Below, in pieces: positions 25,473 to 34,041 of a stretch of DNA of 64,000 nucleotides. The position numbers and the translations under genes are program-made. This stretch comes from Bacteroidia bacterium (lineage in GTDB: Bacteria > Bacteroidota > Bacteroidia > B-17B0 > Aurantibacillaceae): the NCBI GenBank assembly GCA_018000995.1, contig JAGNIU010000012.1, forward strand, positions 1-64,000, given 5' to 3'. The notes beneath the pieces are model-generated. The model had not been told where the DNA came from. It did no database searches and was given only the letters and a program-made list of their open reading frames with translations. Position 1 is the stretch's first letter; every line of letters begins with the position of its first letter.

Positions 25473-25904
25473 ATGAAAAAATCAATCTTAACCATTGCCG
25501 CAATTACAAGTATAGCATTAATGAGTTGTGGTACCAAAGCCGAAAAAGTAGAAAACGCTGAAGAGAAACTAATCGAAGCTAATCAAGACTTAAACAAAGC
25601 AAATGAAGATTACTTAACTGAAGTTGAAGCATACAAAAAAGAAACAGCTGAAAAAATTGCAGCTAACGAACAAAGTATTGCCGAATTCAAATTAAGAGTT
25701 GAAAATGAGAAAAAGGAAGCAAAGGAAGATTATAAAAAAAGAATTGCTGAACTGGAACAAAAAAATAGCGACATGAAAAAAGTAATTGATGAATACCAGG
25801 CTGAAGGAAAAGATAAGTGGGAGTCATTTAAAACTGAATTTAACCACGATATGGAAGAATTAGGTCAAGCGTTTAAAGATTTAGGAAAAAACAAGGTTAA
25901 GTAA
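25473..25904 (+). CDS. Coiled-coil lipoprotein
   Basis: A 143-residue protein with lipobox (SIALMSCGT, Cys near residue 19) and a long charged coiled coil (residues 25-115), ending with WESFKTEFNHDMEELGQAFKDLGKN. The C-terminal block is shared with the protein at 38691 (WTSFKQEFNHDMNELGLAIKDIG), so the two are paralogues under the same promoter type. A structural periplasmic role similar to small Lpp-like or YtxH-like proteins is possible; no function is known to me. Confidence 0.65.
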   Translation: MKKSILTIAAITSIALMSCGTKAEKVENAEEKLIEANQDLNKANEDYLTEVEAYKKETAEKIAANEQSIAEFKLRVENEKKEAKEDYKKRIAELEQKNSDMKKVIDEYQAEGKDKWESFKTEFNHDMEELGQAFKDLGKNKVK

Positions 25905-25926
25905 TTACGATTCTAAAACACACACT

Positions 25927-26577
25927 ATGAAAAAATTAATTTTAACTATAGCCGCTGTCACTTCGCTTATAGCGGGTTCAAAAGCTCAAGATAACGAAAC
26001 TGATTTCAGAGAAAAATTTACATTCGGTTTAAAAGCCGGACTAAACTACTCTAACGTTTACGATTCACAGGGCGAAGAATTCAGAGCGGACCCAAAATTT
26101 GGTTTAGCAGCGGGTGTTTTTGTAGCTATCCCCATTGGAAAATACTTTGGTATTCAACCTGAGGCTTTAATTTCTCAAAAAGGGTTTAGTGCTACAGGAA
26201 GAATTCTTGGAAACACTTACAAATTCACAAGAACTACAACTTATTTGGATGTGCCTTTATTTTTTGCGCTAAAGCCTAGCGAGTTTATAACAATTTTAGC
26301 AGGCCCTCAGTATTCTTATCTTCTTAAACAAAGTGATGTGTTCGCAAATGCATCAACAAGTATAGAGCAAGAAACTGAATTTGTAAATGATAATATCCGT
26401 AAAAACACTTTCGGCCTGGCTGTTGGTGTAGATATTAATCTGAAACATATTGTACTTGGCGCACGAGCAGGTTGGGATGTTACAAATAACAATGGTGACG
26501 GAACTTCAACAACACCGCGTTATAAAAACGCTTGGTATCAAGCAACAATTGGTTACAGATTTTATAGTAATAAATAA
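25927..26577 (+). CDS. PorT-family outer-membrane beta-barrel protein
   Basis: A 216-residue protein with signal sequence ending GSKAQ and an eight-strand-type barrel pattern: FTFGLKAGLNYSNVYD, FGLAAGVFVAIPIGKYFGIQPEALISQKGF, YLDVPLFFALKPSEFITILAGPQYSYLL, and a terminal aromatic residue pattern (YQATIGYRFYS). It matches the broad PorT/OMP_b-brl_2 family common in Bacteroidota. It is not specific enough to call the T9SS protein PorT itself. It lies in the CsbD operon. Confidence 0.78.
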   Translation: MKKLILTIAAVTSLIAGSKAQDNETDFREKFTFGLKAGLNYSNVYDSQGEEFRADPKFGLAAGVFVAIPIGKYFGIQPEALISQKGFSATGRILGNTYKFTRTTTYLDVPLFFALKPSEFITILAGPQYSYLLKQSDVFANASTSIEQETEFVNDNIRKNTFGLAVGVDINLKHIVLGARAGWDVTNNNGDGTSTTPRYKNAWYQATIGYRFYSNK

Positions 26578-26582
26578 ACAAT

Positions 26583-26966
26583 ATGGCTAGTAAAGAAAAT
26601 ATCGGCATTTGGATGGATCATTCAATAGCCCACATAATAGAATTGACGGGTGAAGGCATCGTTAAAAGTACCATTGCTTCTGATTTTACTCACCAGGAAA
26701 AGGAACACAGCTTAAGTAAAAACGAAAATCTGGCTCATAATAAGGAACAACATCAACAATCTAAATATTACAATAAGATTAAAGATGCCGTTAAAGATCA
26801 TAAGAACATACTCCTTTTTGGTCCAACAACCGCAAAAAACGAGTTAGTAAATCTTTTAAAAGAAGATCATCACTTTGAAAAAACAAAAATTGAAGTGAAG
26901 CCTGCTGATAAAATGACCGATAATCAACAACATGCTTTTGTTAAAGATCACTTTCAAATTAAATAA
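26583..26966 (+). CDS. Small eRF1/host-attachment-like domain protein
   Basis: A 127-residue cytoplasmic protein: NIGIWMDHSIAHIIELTGEG at the N-terminus, a charged His-rich middle, and NILLFGPTTAKNELVNLLKEDHHFEKTKIEVKPADKMTDNQ toward the C-terminus. The two halves resemble the domain-2 fold of peptide release factor 1 seen in bacterial BaeRF and host attachment proteins (IxIWIDHxxA then xILLFGPxxAKxEL). These proteins are thought to act at stressed ribosomes, but no function is shown. It lies five bases after the barrel gene, so it is cotranscribed. Confidence 0.55.
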   Translation: MASKENIGIWMDHSIAHIIELTGEGIVKSTIASDFTHQEKEHSLSKNENLAHNKEQHQQSKYYNKIKDAVKDHKNILLFGPTTAKNELVNLLKEDHHFEKTKIEVKPADKMTDNQQHAFVKDHFQIK

Positions 26967-26992
26967 CTAAATAATTCTCAATTAAAAATAAA

Positions 26993-28483
26993 ATGAAAAA
27001 ATTATTACTTATGATAGCTGGTTGTTTAGCCCTATCAGCTACTTATTCCCAAACTGACGAAAAAAAATGGAACATCGGATTTTACGGTGGTATTACCCAA
27101 TATAACGGTGACAAAGGAATGAACTTTTACAGTACAACTCAACCTGCAACTTATGCTTTCGCGAGTGTTTCAATTTCACGTTACTTAGGTAAACATTTTG
27201 ATGCTTCTATGTTTTTTACTCGCGGTGAATTAGGAAATACTGAGCCTCGCACATCGTGGACAAAAAGTACTGATGAACCAAACCATTTCAGAGTTCGACT
27301 AAATACATTCAACTTGTTATTACGTTACAATATTCTTGCGCCAAAATGGGCGGTGCGTCCATATTTATATTTAGGCGCAGGCGGAATAATGCATGAAGGT
27401 ATACATTCATTAAAAGATAAAGAACGTTTTGATTACGCCTTACCATCTTTTGGTGGTGGATTAAACTTCCGCTTAAGTCCTGTTGTATCTTTCCAAATCG
27501 AAGAATCTTTTATGTATACAACTGCTGATGATATTGACGGTGATGTAAATGAAGCTAACGATGGTTACTTGTTTCATAAAGTTGGTTTAACTTTTAATTT
27601 AGGAAAACAAAAAGATACAGATGGTGACGGCGTTGCTGATAAAAAAGACAAATGTGCAAATACTCCACAAGGGGTATCGGTTGATGCTGTAGGTTGTCCG
27701 CTTGACCGCGATAACGATGGTATTGCTGATTACTTAGATGCATGTGCTGATGTGTCTGGAATTGCTGCTCTTAAAGGTTGTCCGGATAAAGACATGGATG
27801 GGATCACCGATAAAGAAGATCGTTGTCCGGATGTGTTTGGTCCGACTGAATTTAAAGGTTGTCCTGATACAGACAAAGATGGTGTTATTGATATTGAAGA
27901 CAAATGTGCAGGTACAACAGCAGGTTACAAAGTTGATGCAACAGGTTGTACTTTGGATAATGACAAAGACGGAATTGTAAATGAAGATGATCTTTGTCCT
28001 GAACTAGCAGGTACACTTGCTTTCAAAGGTTGTCCTGATACCGATGGTGATGGTGTTTCTGATAAAACAGATCGTTGTCCAACTGTAAAAGGTACAATTG
28101 AAAATAAAGGATGTCCTGAAATTCCGAAAGTAGATATTCAAAGAATTACTTTAATTGCGAGTAAAATTTATTTCGAAACAGGAAGCGCTAAGTTGAAATT
28201 GATTTCGAATGCATCTTTAGATGATCTTTCTGAAATTTTGAAACGTAACGAAGCTGTTAATTTAACTATCGAAGGCCATACAGATAATGTTGGTGATGAT
28301 AATTACAATATGAATTTGTCTCAACAAAGAACTGAATCAGTTAGAGCTTACTTAATCGCAAAAGGAATTTCAGAAACACGTTTAACTGCTGTAGGTTATG
28401 GCGAAACTAAACCCGTTGCCGATAATGCAAAAGCTGCAGGTAAAGCTAAAAACAGAAGAGTTGAACTTAAAACTTCATACTAA
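26993..28483 (+). CDS. OmpA-family protein with thrombospondin type 3 repeats
   Basis: A 496-residue protein: signal sequence ending ATYSQ, an N-terminal barrel (about residues 22-205), a calcium-binding linker of thrombospondin type 3 repeats (about 208-375; repeated DTDGDGVADKKDKC-type units with paired cysteines and GCPD), and a C-terminal OmpA domain (about 380-496; KIYFETGSAKL, IEGHTDNVGDDNYN, NRRVELK). It is a typical outer-membrane-to-peptidoglycan tether in Bacteroidota, similar in build to OprF-like porins. It lies in the CsbD operon. Confidence 0.9.
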   Translation: MKKLLLMIAGCLALSATYSQTDEKKWNIGFYGGITQYNGDKGMNFYSTTQPATYAFASVSISRYLGKHFDASMFFTRGELGNTEPRTSWTKSTDEPNHFRVRLNTFNLLLRYNILAPKWAVRPYLYLGAGGIMHEGIHSLKDKERFDYALPSFGGGLNFRLSPVVSFQIEESFMYTTADDIDGDVNEANDGYLFHKVGLTFNLGKQKDTDGDGVADKKDKCANTPQGVSVDAVGCPLDRDNDGIADYLDACADVSGIAALKGCPDKDMDGITDKEDRCPDVFGPTEFKGCPDTDKDGVIDIEDKCAGTTAGYKVDATGCTLDNDKDGIVNEDDLCPELAGTLAFKGCPDTDGDGVSDKTDRCPTVKGTIENKGCPEIPKVDIQRITLIASKIYFETGSAKLKLISNASLDDLSEILKRNEAVNLTIEGHTDNVGDDNYNMNLSQQRTESVRAYLIAKGISETRLTAVGYGETKPVADNAKAAGKAKNRRVELKTSY

Positions 28484-28576
28484 TCACTGCTAAAATATAA
28501 ATAATATGAAAAAACTATTTATAGTGCAATGGGCAAAAACAAAACAAATAAAATACTAAACTAAACAACAAGCAAA

Positions 28577-29167
28577 ATGAAAACACTACTCTTTACATCA
28601 TTATTTTTCTTAGCCGCGGCAGGAACAAATATAAAAGCGCAAGACAACGTAGTAATAACAGAAAAACCGGCTTATGAAAAATACGGTAAAACATTAAACC
28701 TGGGAGCCGGAATTGGATACTATGGATACATTGGTAACACTGTGCCGGTGGGAACTCTGAACTTTGAATTCGATGTGGCACGACATTTTACATTAGCACC
28801 GTTTGTTGGAATATACTCGTATCAACGATCGTACTATTGGGGTAATCCTAATAAAAGCGACTCTTATCGTTATTACTCATACAGAGAAACAGCAGTTCCG
28901 GTTGGTATCAAAGGAACTTACTACTTCGACAAATTATTTCACGCAAATGCTAAATGGGATTTTTATGCATCCGGTTCTGCAGGATTTGTTTTCAGAAGTG
29001 TGACCTGGGAAAATGGATACTATGGCGATCAGCACGTATACAAAAGTGCAAGTCCTTTATATCTTGATGCACATATTGGTGCTGAGTATCACATGACTCA
29101 AAAAGCTGGTATATTCTTAGACTTATCTACAGGAGTTTCAACATTTGGTTTCGCCTTTCACTTTTAA
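28577..29167 (+). CDS. Outer-membrane beta-barrel protein
   Basis: A 196-residue protein with signal sequence MKTLLFTSLFFLAAAGTNIKAQ and alternating Tyr/Gly-rich strands (TLNLGAGIGYYGYIG, GTLNFEFDVARHFTLAPFVGIYSYQ, KWDFYASGSAGFVFRS), ending STFGFAFHF with a C-terminal Phe as in barrels inserted by BAM. No closer family is recognised. It is separated by 93 bases from the OmpA gene and 11 from the next one. Confidence 0.65.
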   Translation: MKTLLFTSLFFLAAAGTNIKAQDNVVITEKPAYEKYGKTLNLGAGIGYYGYIGNTVPVGTLNFEFDVARHFTLAPFVGIYSYQRSYYWGNPNKSDSYRYYSYRETAVPVGIKGTYYFDKLFHANAKWDFYASGSAGFVFRSVTWENGYYGDQHVYKSASPLYLDAHIGAEYHMTQKAGIFLDLSTGVSTFGFAFHF

Positions 29168-29178
29168 CCATAAGAACT

Positions 29179-29451
29179 ATGAAAGATTTAATTTTTTTAA
29201 AAGAAGAAAAGGCTAACATAATTTTTAGCAAAGGTTCCGATAAAACAAAACCGGACAAAGATGCAGACAAATCGGGTACCGATAAAGATTCTGATAAAAC
29301 TGAGACTGAACCCTCAAAAGAAAAAGACAGATTTGATAAACCGAAGCGTGAAGTAGATCCAGATACAACTGAGATAGATATTGTACCGCCTACAACACAA
29401 AAGGAAAATCAACCGGCAGCTAACCCTGCTAAAACAAATAGTTCAAAATAA
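29179..29451 (+). CDS. Small highly charged, probably disordered protein
   Basis: A 90-residue protein without signal peptide. From residue 18 on it is almost only Lys, Asp, Glu, Thr, Ser and Pro (SDKTKPDKDADKSGTDKDSD). Composition resembles hydrophilin-like stress proteins, but this is a compositional remark, not a family match. Its position within an apparent operon supports it being a real gene. Confidence 0.5.
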   Translation: MKDLIFLKEEKANIIFSKGSDKTKPDKDADKSGTDKDSDKTETEPSKEKDRFDKPKREVDPDTTEIDIVPPTTQKENQPAANPAKTNSSK

Positions 29452-29477
29452 TTTATTAATAATTAAAAATAGAAAAA

Positions 29478-29633
29478 ATGGGAAACTTACTTTATGTGCT
29501 TGCAGTAATACTAGTTATTATTTGGGGAATCGGATTCTTAGGATACAATACCGGTGGTATTATACATATATTATTAGTAATAGCAATTATAGCTGTTCTA
29601 CTAAGAGTTATCAGTGGCAGAAAAGCATTGTAA
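29478..29633 (+). CDS. lmo0937-family small membrane protein
   Basis: A 51-residue protein with two hydrophobic spans: MGNLLYVLAVILVIIWGIGF, then GYNTGGIIHILLVIAIIAVL and LRVISGRKAL. This matches the short lmo0937 / DUF5670 family of membrane proteins found in many stress-related loci; function unknown. It begins 26 bases after the charged protein and its end overlaps the start of the DUF4421 gene by 20 bases. Confidence 0.8.
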   Translation: MGNLLYVLAVILVIIWGIGFLGYNTGGIIHILLVIAIIAVLLRVISGRKAL

Positions 29634-30789
29634 GCGATTTGTTTATCACATCTTCTTATTACTGGTAATTGTCTTTGAAGCAACGGCACAAGAGCCAATA
29701 CCAAAAAAAAGAAGTGCTCAGGTAAAAACTATTTGGGATATACCACACAAAACCTTTCGAGAAAAGTGGATGTGGATACACAGAAGCGTTGCTTTTAATA
29801 TTGTTAGGAATAAAGCTATCAAACACGATACGCTTTACATAAACGTATATGATAAACGATTAGTTGTTACTATTCCTGTGGCTAACCGTTTTCTAAAATT
29901 CACATTAGTGGATTTGGAAAGTGGAAATAAATTAAATTTTGCTCCCAACTCCGAATATAATCTCGGAATTAGCATAAGTTCAAGATGGGCCAGTTTTATA
30001 GTTAGTACACGAATAAAAGTATTTGGTGGCGATGAAGGCACGCGTGGCAAAACAAACTTCAGAGACTATCAGCTAAATCTTTATGGACGGAAATTGACTA
30101 CTGATATGTTTGTTCAGTACTACAATGGTTTCTATATCCGGAATTCAAAAGACTACACTTCTTATCTTAGCGAAAAGCCTTACGAAATCCGTGAAGACGT
30201 TTACGCGATTCATATGGGTGTAAGTTCATATTACATTTTAAATAACAAACGATTCTCGTACAGAAACTCTTTTGCATTTACCGAACGTCAGAAAAAAAGC
30301 GCAGGCTCTCTCCTACTAGGGGTCTACTATTCGTATTTTACAGCAACCGGAAATCCTTCTTTGGTTTCTCCTACTTTTCGTTCAAGCTTTGATACTCTCT
30401 CTTTAATAAAGAGTGGGCAAACTCATAATTTCGGAATTAATCTCGGTTACATTTATACGTTAGTATTTCTAAAAAAGTGCTATGCCACAGCTTCATTTGT
30501 TCAGGGTGTTGGCGGACAACATATTTCTTTCGTTAGGGATAATAATTCATATTTTAATCAATTAATCGGCGGTGCCGGAAAATTACATTTGCGTTTTGGT
30601 TTAGGATACGATCACGGCAGGTATTTTGCAGGGGTAATGGGCATGACAGATTACATTCTGCCTATAAAAAAGTCCACCGCAAGGTTTGATTACAGTTACG
30701 GAAAATTCATGATTTATACAGGATATCGCTTTTCTGTATTAAAAGCAGAACGTAAAATGCTACGCCGCCTCAAACTTATTGAGTACTAG
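29614..30789 (+). CDS. DUF4421 protein, predicted outer-membrane barrel
   Basis: A 391-residue protein starting with GTG inside the end of the preceding gene. It has a signal sequence (FLLLVIVFEATAQ), then the DUF4421 pattern: NFAPNSEYNLGISISSRWASFIVSTRI, KTNFRDYQLNLYGRKLTTDMFVQYYNGFY, and later SAGSLLLGVYYSYF and LRFGLGYDHGRYFAGVMG. DUF4421 proteins are predicted barrels in Bacteroidota with no known function. It is the last gene of the CsbD operon; a new regulon promoter follows at 30795. Confidence 0.75.
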   Translation: MAEKHCKRFVYHIFLLLVIVFEATAQEPIPKKRSAQVKTIWDIPHKTFREKWMWIHRSVAFNIVRNKAIKHDTLYINVYDKRLVVTIPVANRFLKFTLVDLESGNKLNFAPNSEYNLGISISSRWASFIVSTRIKVFGGDEGTRGKTNFRDYQLNLYGRKLTTDMFVQYYNGFYIRNSKDYTSYLSEKPYEIREDVYAIHMGVSSYYILNNKRFSYRNSFAFTERQKKSAGSLLLGVYYSYFTATGNPSLVSPTFRSSFDTLSLIKSGQTHNFGINLGYIYTLVFLKKCYATASFVQGVGGQHISFVRDNNSYFNQLIGGAGKLHLRFGLGYDHGRYFAGVMGMTDYILPIKKSTARFDYSYGKFMIYTGYRFSVLKAERKMLRRLKLIEY

Positions 30790-30794
30790 CTAAT

Positions 30795-30860
30795 GTGGGA
30801 ATAATGTAACATTCCCTAAATTTTATGTAACTGTTATAGAGCATGCAAAGCTCATCTTTG
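30795..30860 (+). promoter_or_regulatory. Island regulon promoter 8 (receiver-to-DUF748 operon)
   Basis: GTGGGAATAATGTAACA at 30795-30811, second half-site ATGTAAC at 30825 (perfect), -7 element CATCTTTG at 30853. Spacings 21 and 28 bp, exact. Confidence 0.75.
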
Positions 30861-30897
30861 TAACAGTTCATACATCCATTAACTAAAAAAATACAAT

Positions 30898-31407
30898 ATG
30901 AATACTCAAGGATTAAATCTGTTTATTGTTGATGATAATGCATTAATGTTGACAGGACTGAAAAATTATCTGACTACCAGATTTGGTAAGGATCTTTGCA
31001 TAACAACTTTTCTTACCGGTGAAAGCGCTTTAAAAAAAGTAGACGCCACTACTAATATTGTTATTCTGGATTACTATTTAGAAAACGAAAATGGCAATGA
31101 GATTCTGAAATCTATAAAAGAAATTAATCCCAAAACGGAAGTTATCATGCTTTCCGGGAATGAGGATATGGGTGTTGCGATAGATTCTTTTAGAAAAGGC
31201 GCAACAGATTACGTAGTAAAAGGCGATAAAGCCTGGAAGAAAATTTCAAATGTGATTTTAGACATAATTACCTATCCTGTCAGGATTTTAGTTCAAGAAT
31301 TTAAAGTCACAAAGTTTGTAGCCATATTTCTTCTAACGTTTGTAACAATGGGAATTGTTGTAGCCGTTACAATGAAGTATATGGATTGGAACACAATTGC
31401 TAAATAA
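30898..31407 (+). CDS. Receiver domain protein with C-terminal membrane anchor
   Basis: A 169-residue protein. Residues 1-125 are a complete receiver domain: LFIVDDNALML, phospho-acceptor in IVILDYYLENENG, MLSGNED and YVVKGDKAW with the conserved Lys. Residues about 140-165 form one hydrophobic span (FVAIFLLTFVTMGIVVAVTM). There is no DNA-binding or catalytic output domain. The middle resembles the stand-alone receiver at 14124. Anchoring a receiver in the membrane suggests control of a membrane complex, perhaps one encoded downstream in the same operon; the phosphodonor could be the kinase at 11734. Confidence 0.85.
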   Translation: MNTQGLNLFIVDDNALMLTGLKNYLTTRFGKDLCITTFLTGESALKKVDATTNIVILDYYLENENGNEILKSIKEINPKTEVIMLSGNEDMGVAIDSFRKGATDYVVKGDKAWKKISNVILDIITYPVRILVQEFKVTKFVAIFLLTFVTMGIVVAVTMKYMDWNTIAK

Positions 31408-31433
31408 ATTAAACTTCAATAAAAAAATAAACC

Positions 31434-31682
31434 ATGGAAAATTCAAACAACACAGGAAAAATGATTGGCGCTCTATTAGTAGGTGCAGCAATTGGCGGCG
31501 TATTAGGAATTCTTTTTGCGCCTGACAAAGGAAGTGAAACTCGTAAAAAAATTGCAGGTCAAACAAATGATTTAGCCGAATCTTTAAAAGAAAAATTCGA
31601 TACACTTATGGAAGAAGCCAAAAAAGAAATTGAAATGGCTAAGGAAAAAGCAGGCGAATTTGCTAATCATGTAAAGAGTTAA
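31434..31682 (+). CDS. YtxH-family protein
   Basis: An 82-residue protein with one N-terminal Gly-rich membrane segment ([21 protein letters not shown]), the [10 protein letters not shown] motif and a C-terminal amphipathic or coiled region. YtxH (general stress protein) family, function unknown. It is cotranscribed with its neighbours (gaps of 26 and 21 bases). Confidence 0.88.
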   Translation: MENSNNTGKMIGALLVGAAIGGVLGILFAPDKGSETRKKIAGQTNDLAESLKEKFDTLMEEAKKEIEMAKEKAGEFANHVKS

Positions 31683-31703
31683 TAACATTCTAATTACAAA
31701 CAA

Positions 31704-32045
31704 ATGGAAGATCAAGCATCATTAGTAGAGGTATTGTTTGAAAGAACAGGAGAGTTTACCAAAAAAAGCGTTGAGTTATATAGATTAAAAGCGATCAGCA
31801 AGTCGGCTGAAGTTATTTCAAACTTAGCAATGCGTTTTGCAATTATCTCTATAGCGATTTTGTTCTTCCTTGTTTTCAACATTGGAGTTGCTTTATTCTT
31901 AGGTGAACAACTTGGCAAAGATTACTATGGCTTTTTTAGCGTGGCTGGTTTTTACGCTGTTATAGGAATACTGATTTACGCTTTTCGTAACAGTTGGATA
32001 AAAGAGCCCGTGAGAGATTCGGTATTAATTCAAGCCTTAAATTAA
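31704..32045 (+). CDS. Holin-like / DUF1469-type membrane protein
   Basis: A 113-residue protein: an amphipathic N-terminal helix (FERTGEFTKKSVELYRLKAISKSAEVIS), two membrane spans (FAIISIAILFFLVFNIGVALFLG and FSVAGFYAVIGILIYAF) and a short tail. This is the layout of the 'phage holin family' / DUF1469 proteins that in many bacteria sit beside YtxH and small stress genes; it is not evidence of a phage. Cotranscribed, six bases before the next gene. Confidence 0.65.
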   Translation: MEDQASLVEVLFERTGEFTKKSVELYRLKAISKSAEVISNLAMRFAIISIAILFFLVFNIGVALFLGEQLGKDYYGFFSVAGFYAVIGILIYAFRNSWIKEPVRDSVLIQALN

Positions 32046-32051
32046 ATTTGA

Positions 32052-32435
32052 ATGAAAAAATCAGAACGCGCCTTAGCACTTGAAGAATTAATACTTCGCA
32101 AAGAAGAGGAACTTGCTTTAGAAGGAAGATTACTGAAAATTCATTTTCATGAAACTTACGAAAGTTTAAAGCCACTTAATTTAATTAAGAACACTATTAA
32201 GCAAGCAATAAAGTCGCATGATTTAAAAGAAAATCTTGTTAACACTGTTATGGGATTGGCTTCTGGCTTTGTAGCTAAAAAGTTAATCGTTGGGAAAACA
32301 AATAATCCCTTAAGTAGTGTTTTGGGAAGCATTATTGAATTGGCAGTCACCAATAAAGTTGTGAATAATGCCGGAGATATTAAGGCTATTGGATCTATTA
32401 TTCTAAAAAAATTGCTCGAAAAAGCGAAATCTTAA
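32052..32435 (+). CDS. Conserved hypothetical protein of the YtxH cluster
   Basis: A 127-residue protein with a charged N-terminal helix (KKSERALALEELILRKEEELALEGRLLK), KPLNLIKNT in the middle and a C-terminal half with two weakly hydrophobic helices (LVNTVMGLASGFVAKKLIV, LSSVLGSIIELAVTNKVV). Proteins of this shape regularly follow the YtxH and holin-like genes in Bacteroidota, so a common function at the membrane is likely. I cannot name it. Confidence 0.6.
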   Translation: MKKSERALALEELILRKEEELALEGRLLKIHFHETYESLKPLNLIKNTIKQAIKSHDLKENLVNTVMGLASGFVAKKLIVGKTNNPLSSVLGSIIELAVTNKVVNNAGDIKAIGSIILKKLLEKAKS

Positions 32436-32440
32436 AAGTA

Positions 32441-33541
32441 ATGGACAGTGCTGAATTGAAATTTCCCCGATATGCTAAACTCGCATTTGTATTATTGAGT
32501 TTGTGTATGATTGTTACTATACTTTACTATGGTCAGCACATTTTAATTCCTCTTATCCTTTCCTTACTGTTTGCTATTCTTTTGCGACCGGTTGTAATAC
32601 TTCTAAATGTAAAACTCCGATTTCCTAATGTAATTGCTGTTTTTGTAACAGTTGTTTTTTTCGTTTTATCCATTGCCACTATATTATTATTTGTGTCTTG
32701 GCAAGTGGCCGACATAACCGATGACTGGAATAAAATAAAAATAAATCTCTCGATTCATTTTGAAAATGTTCAACAGTGGATTAAACAACGCTTTCATGTT
32801 AGCTATCGTAAACAAGAAAATTACATTCAGCAAGTAACTCAGGAAACTTTAAAAGGCAATAGTGATTTAATGGGTAATACATTAAGTTCTTTCACAGATA
32901 CATTAGTTAGTTTAGTATTAATTCCTATCTACACTTTTTTAATTCTTTTATACAGAAGTCACTTTACTAAATTTCTTTATAAAATTGTAAGTCCGAAAAA
33001 CGAACTCGTATTGCAAGATATACTAACTAAAGTTAAAACAGTTGTTCAGAGTTATATTGTTGGATTAATAATTGAAATGGGTATTGTTGGTGTATTAACT
33101 ACAACAGGATTAATGCTGCTCGGGGTTGAGTACGCCATCTTTCTTGGTTTAATAACGGCTATTCTAAATTTAATCCCCTACTTAGGAATTCTAGTCGCTG
33201 CCTTTATTTCTATTCTGGCTACCCTTGTCAACTCTAACGAAATTTCTATGATCATTGGCATAATTATTCTCAACATGGCGGTTCAACTTATTGATAATAA
33301 CATTATAGTCCCAAAAATTGTTGGTAACAAGGTGCGAATTAATGCTCTGGCAACTATGGTTGGAGTTATTATTGGAGGTGCTGTTTCCGGTGTTGCGGGA
33401 ATGATTTTATCCATTCCTTTAATTGCTATTCTTAAAGTCATCTTCGATCATATTGAACCATTAAAGCCATTAGGTTTTTTAATGGGAAACGATATTTCCG
33501 ATAATCTTAAATCTGCACTTATTAAAAAAAATAAAAAATAA
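32441..33541 (+). CDS. AI-2E family transporter
   Basis: A 366-residue polytopic membrane protein of the AI-2E (PerM/TqsA) family: N-terminal spans (LAFVLLSLCMIVTILYYGQHILIPLILSLL), a soluble segment with VQQWIKQRFHVS, and C-terminal spans with the characteristic ILNLIPYLGILVAA, NNIIVPKIVGNKVRINALATMVGVIIGG and VAGMILSIPLIAI. Members export small molecules or ions; the name does not prove autoinducer transport. No luxS is seen in the window. Confidence 0.9.
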   Translation: MDSAELKFPRYAKLAFVLLSLCMIVTILYYGQHILIPLILSLLFAILLRPVVILLNVKLRFPNVIAVFVTVVFFVLSIATILLFVSWQVADITDDWNKIKINLSIHFENVQQWIKQRFHVSYRKQENYIQQVTQETLKGNSDLMGNTLSSFTDTLVSLVLIPIYTFLILLYRSHFTKFLYKIVSPKNELVLQDILTKVKTVVQSYIVGLIIEMGIVGVLTTTGLMLLGVEYAIFLGLITAILNLIPYLGILVAAFISILATLVNSNEISMIIGIIILNMAVQLIDNNIIVPKIVGNKVRINALATMVGVIIGGAVSGVAGMILSIPLIAILKVIFDHIEPLKPLGFLMGNDISDNLKSALIKKNKK

Positions 33542-33545
33542 ACCA

Positions 33546-34019
33546 ATGAAACCAAACATCGGCATATCAGAAAAAAATCTAAAACAAAGCATCTCTCTAT
33601 TAGAAGTTGTTTTAGCTAACGAAATGACATTATACATCAAAACCAGAAAAGCGCATTGGAATGTTGCAGGAGAAAGCTTTATGGAACTTCATAAATTATT
33701 TGAAGATCAATACAAAGGTTTGGAAGAAGCAATTGATGAAATTGCTGAGCGAATTGGGAAATTAGGTCAGAAAACAATTGGCACTATGACAGAATTTTCG
33801 AAACTCTCTAAACTTAAGGAGCATCCCGGAAAATATCATTCCTCAAAAGACACTCTAAAGGAATTATTAAAGGATCACGAAGAAGTGATTGTTTGTTTAC
33901 GTTGTGATGTTGAAACTTGTTCCGAAAAAAACAAAGACGCCGGCACTGCTGATTTCTTAACCGGTTTAATGGAGCATCACGAAACCACGGCATGGATACT
34001 AAGACGTTATTTAAACTAA
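33546..34019 (+). CDS. dps: Dps-family DNA-binding ferritin
   Basis: A 157-residue four-helix ferritin-like protein. The ferroxidase motif is present: KTRKAHWNVAGESFMELHKLFEDQYKGLEEAIDEIAERI, with the family His and Asp/Glu ligands in place. Dps oxidises Fe(II) with hydrogen peroxide, stores iron and protects DNA in stress and stationary phase. Four bases after the AI-2E gene, it belongs to the regulon operon, which supports a general stress role for the island. Confidence 0.92.
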   Translation: MKPNIGISEKNLKQSISLLEVVLANEMTLYIKTRKAHWNVAGESFMELHKLFEDQYKGLEEAIDEIAERIGKLGQKTIGTMTEFSKLSKLKEHPGKYHSSKDTLKELLKDHEEVIVCLRCDVETCSEKNKDAGTADFLTGLMEHHETTAWILRRYLN

Positions 34020-34041
34020 TTAGCTATTCAAATTTAAACAG

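Noticed and set aside
28506-28559. 17-codon frame starting MKKLFIVQW between two operon genes
   Set aside because: Too short, no hydrophobic or family pattern, and no signal beyond the start codon.
31704-32045. Holin-like gene as sign of a prophage
   Set aside because: No integrase, capsid, tail or lysin gene is near; it belongs to a common YtxH-type stress cluster.
32441-33541. AI-2E name taken as evidence of quorum sensing
   Set aside because: The family exports diverse solutes; no luxS or AI-2 receptor is present in the window.
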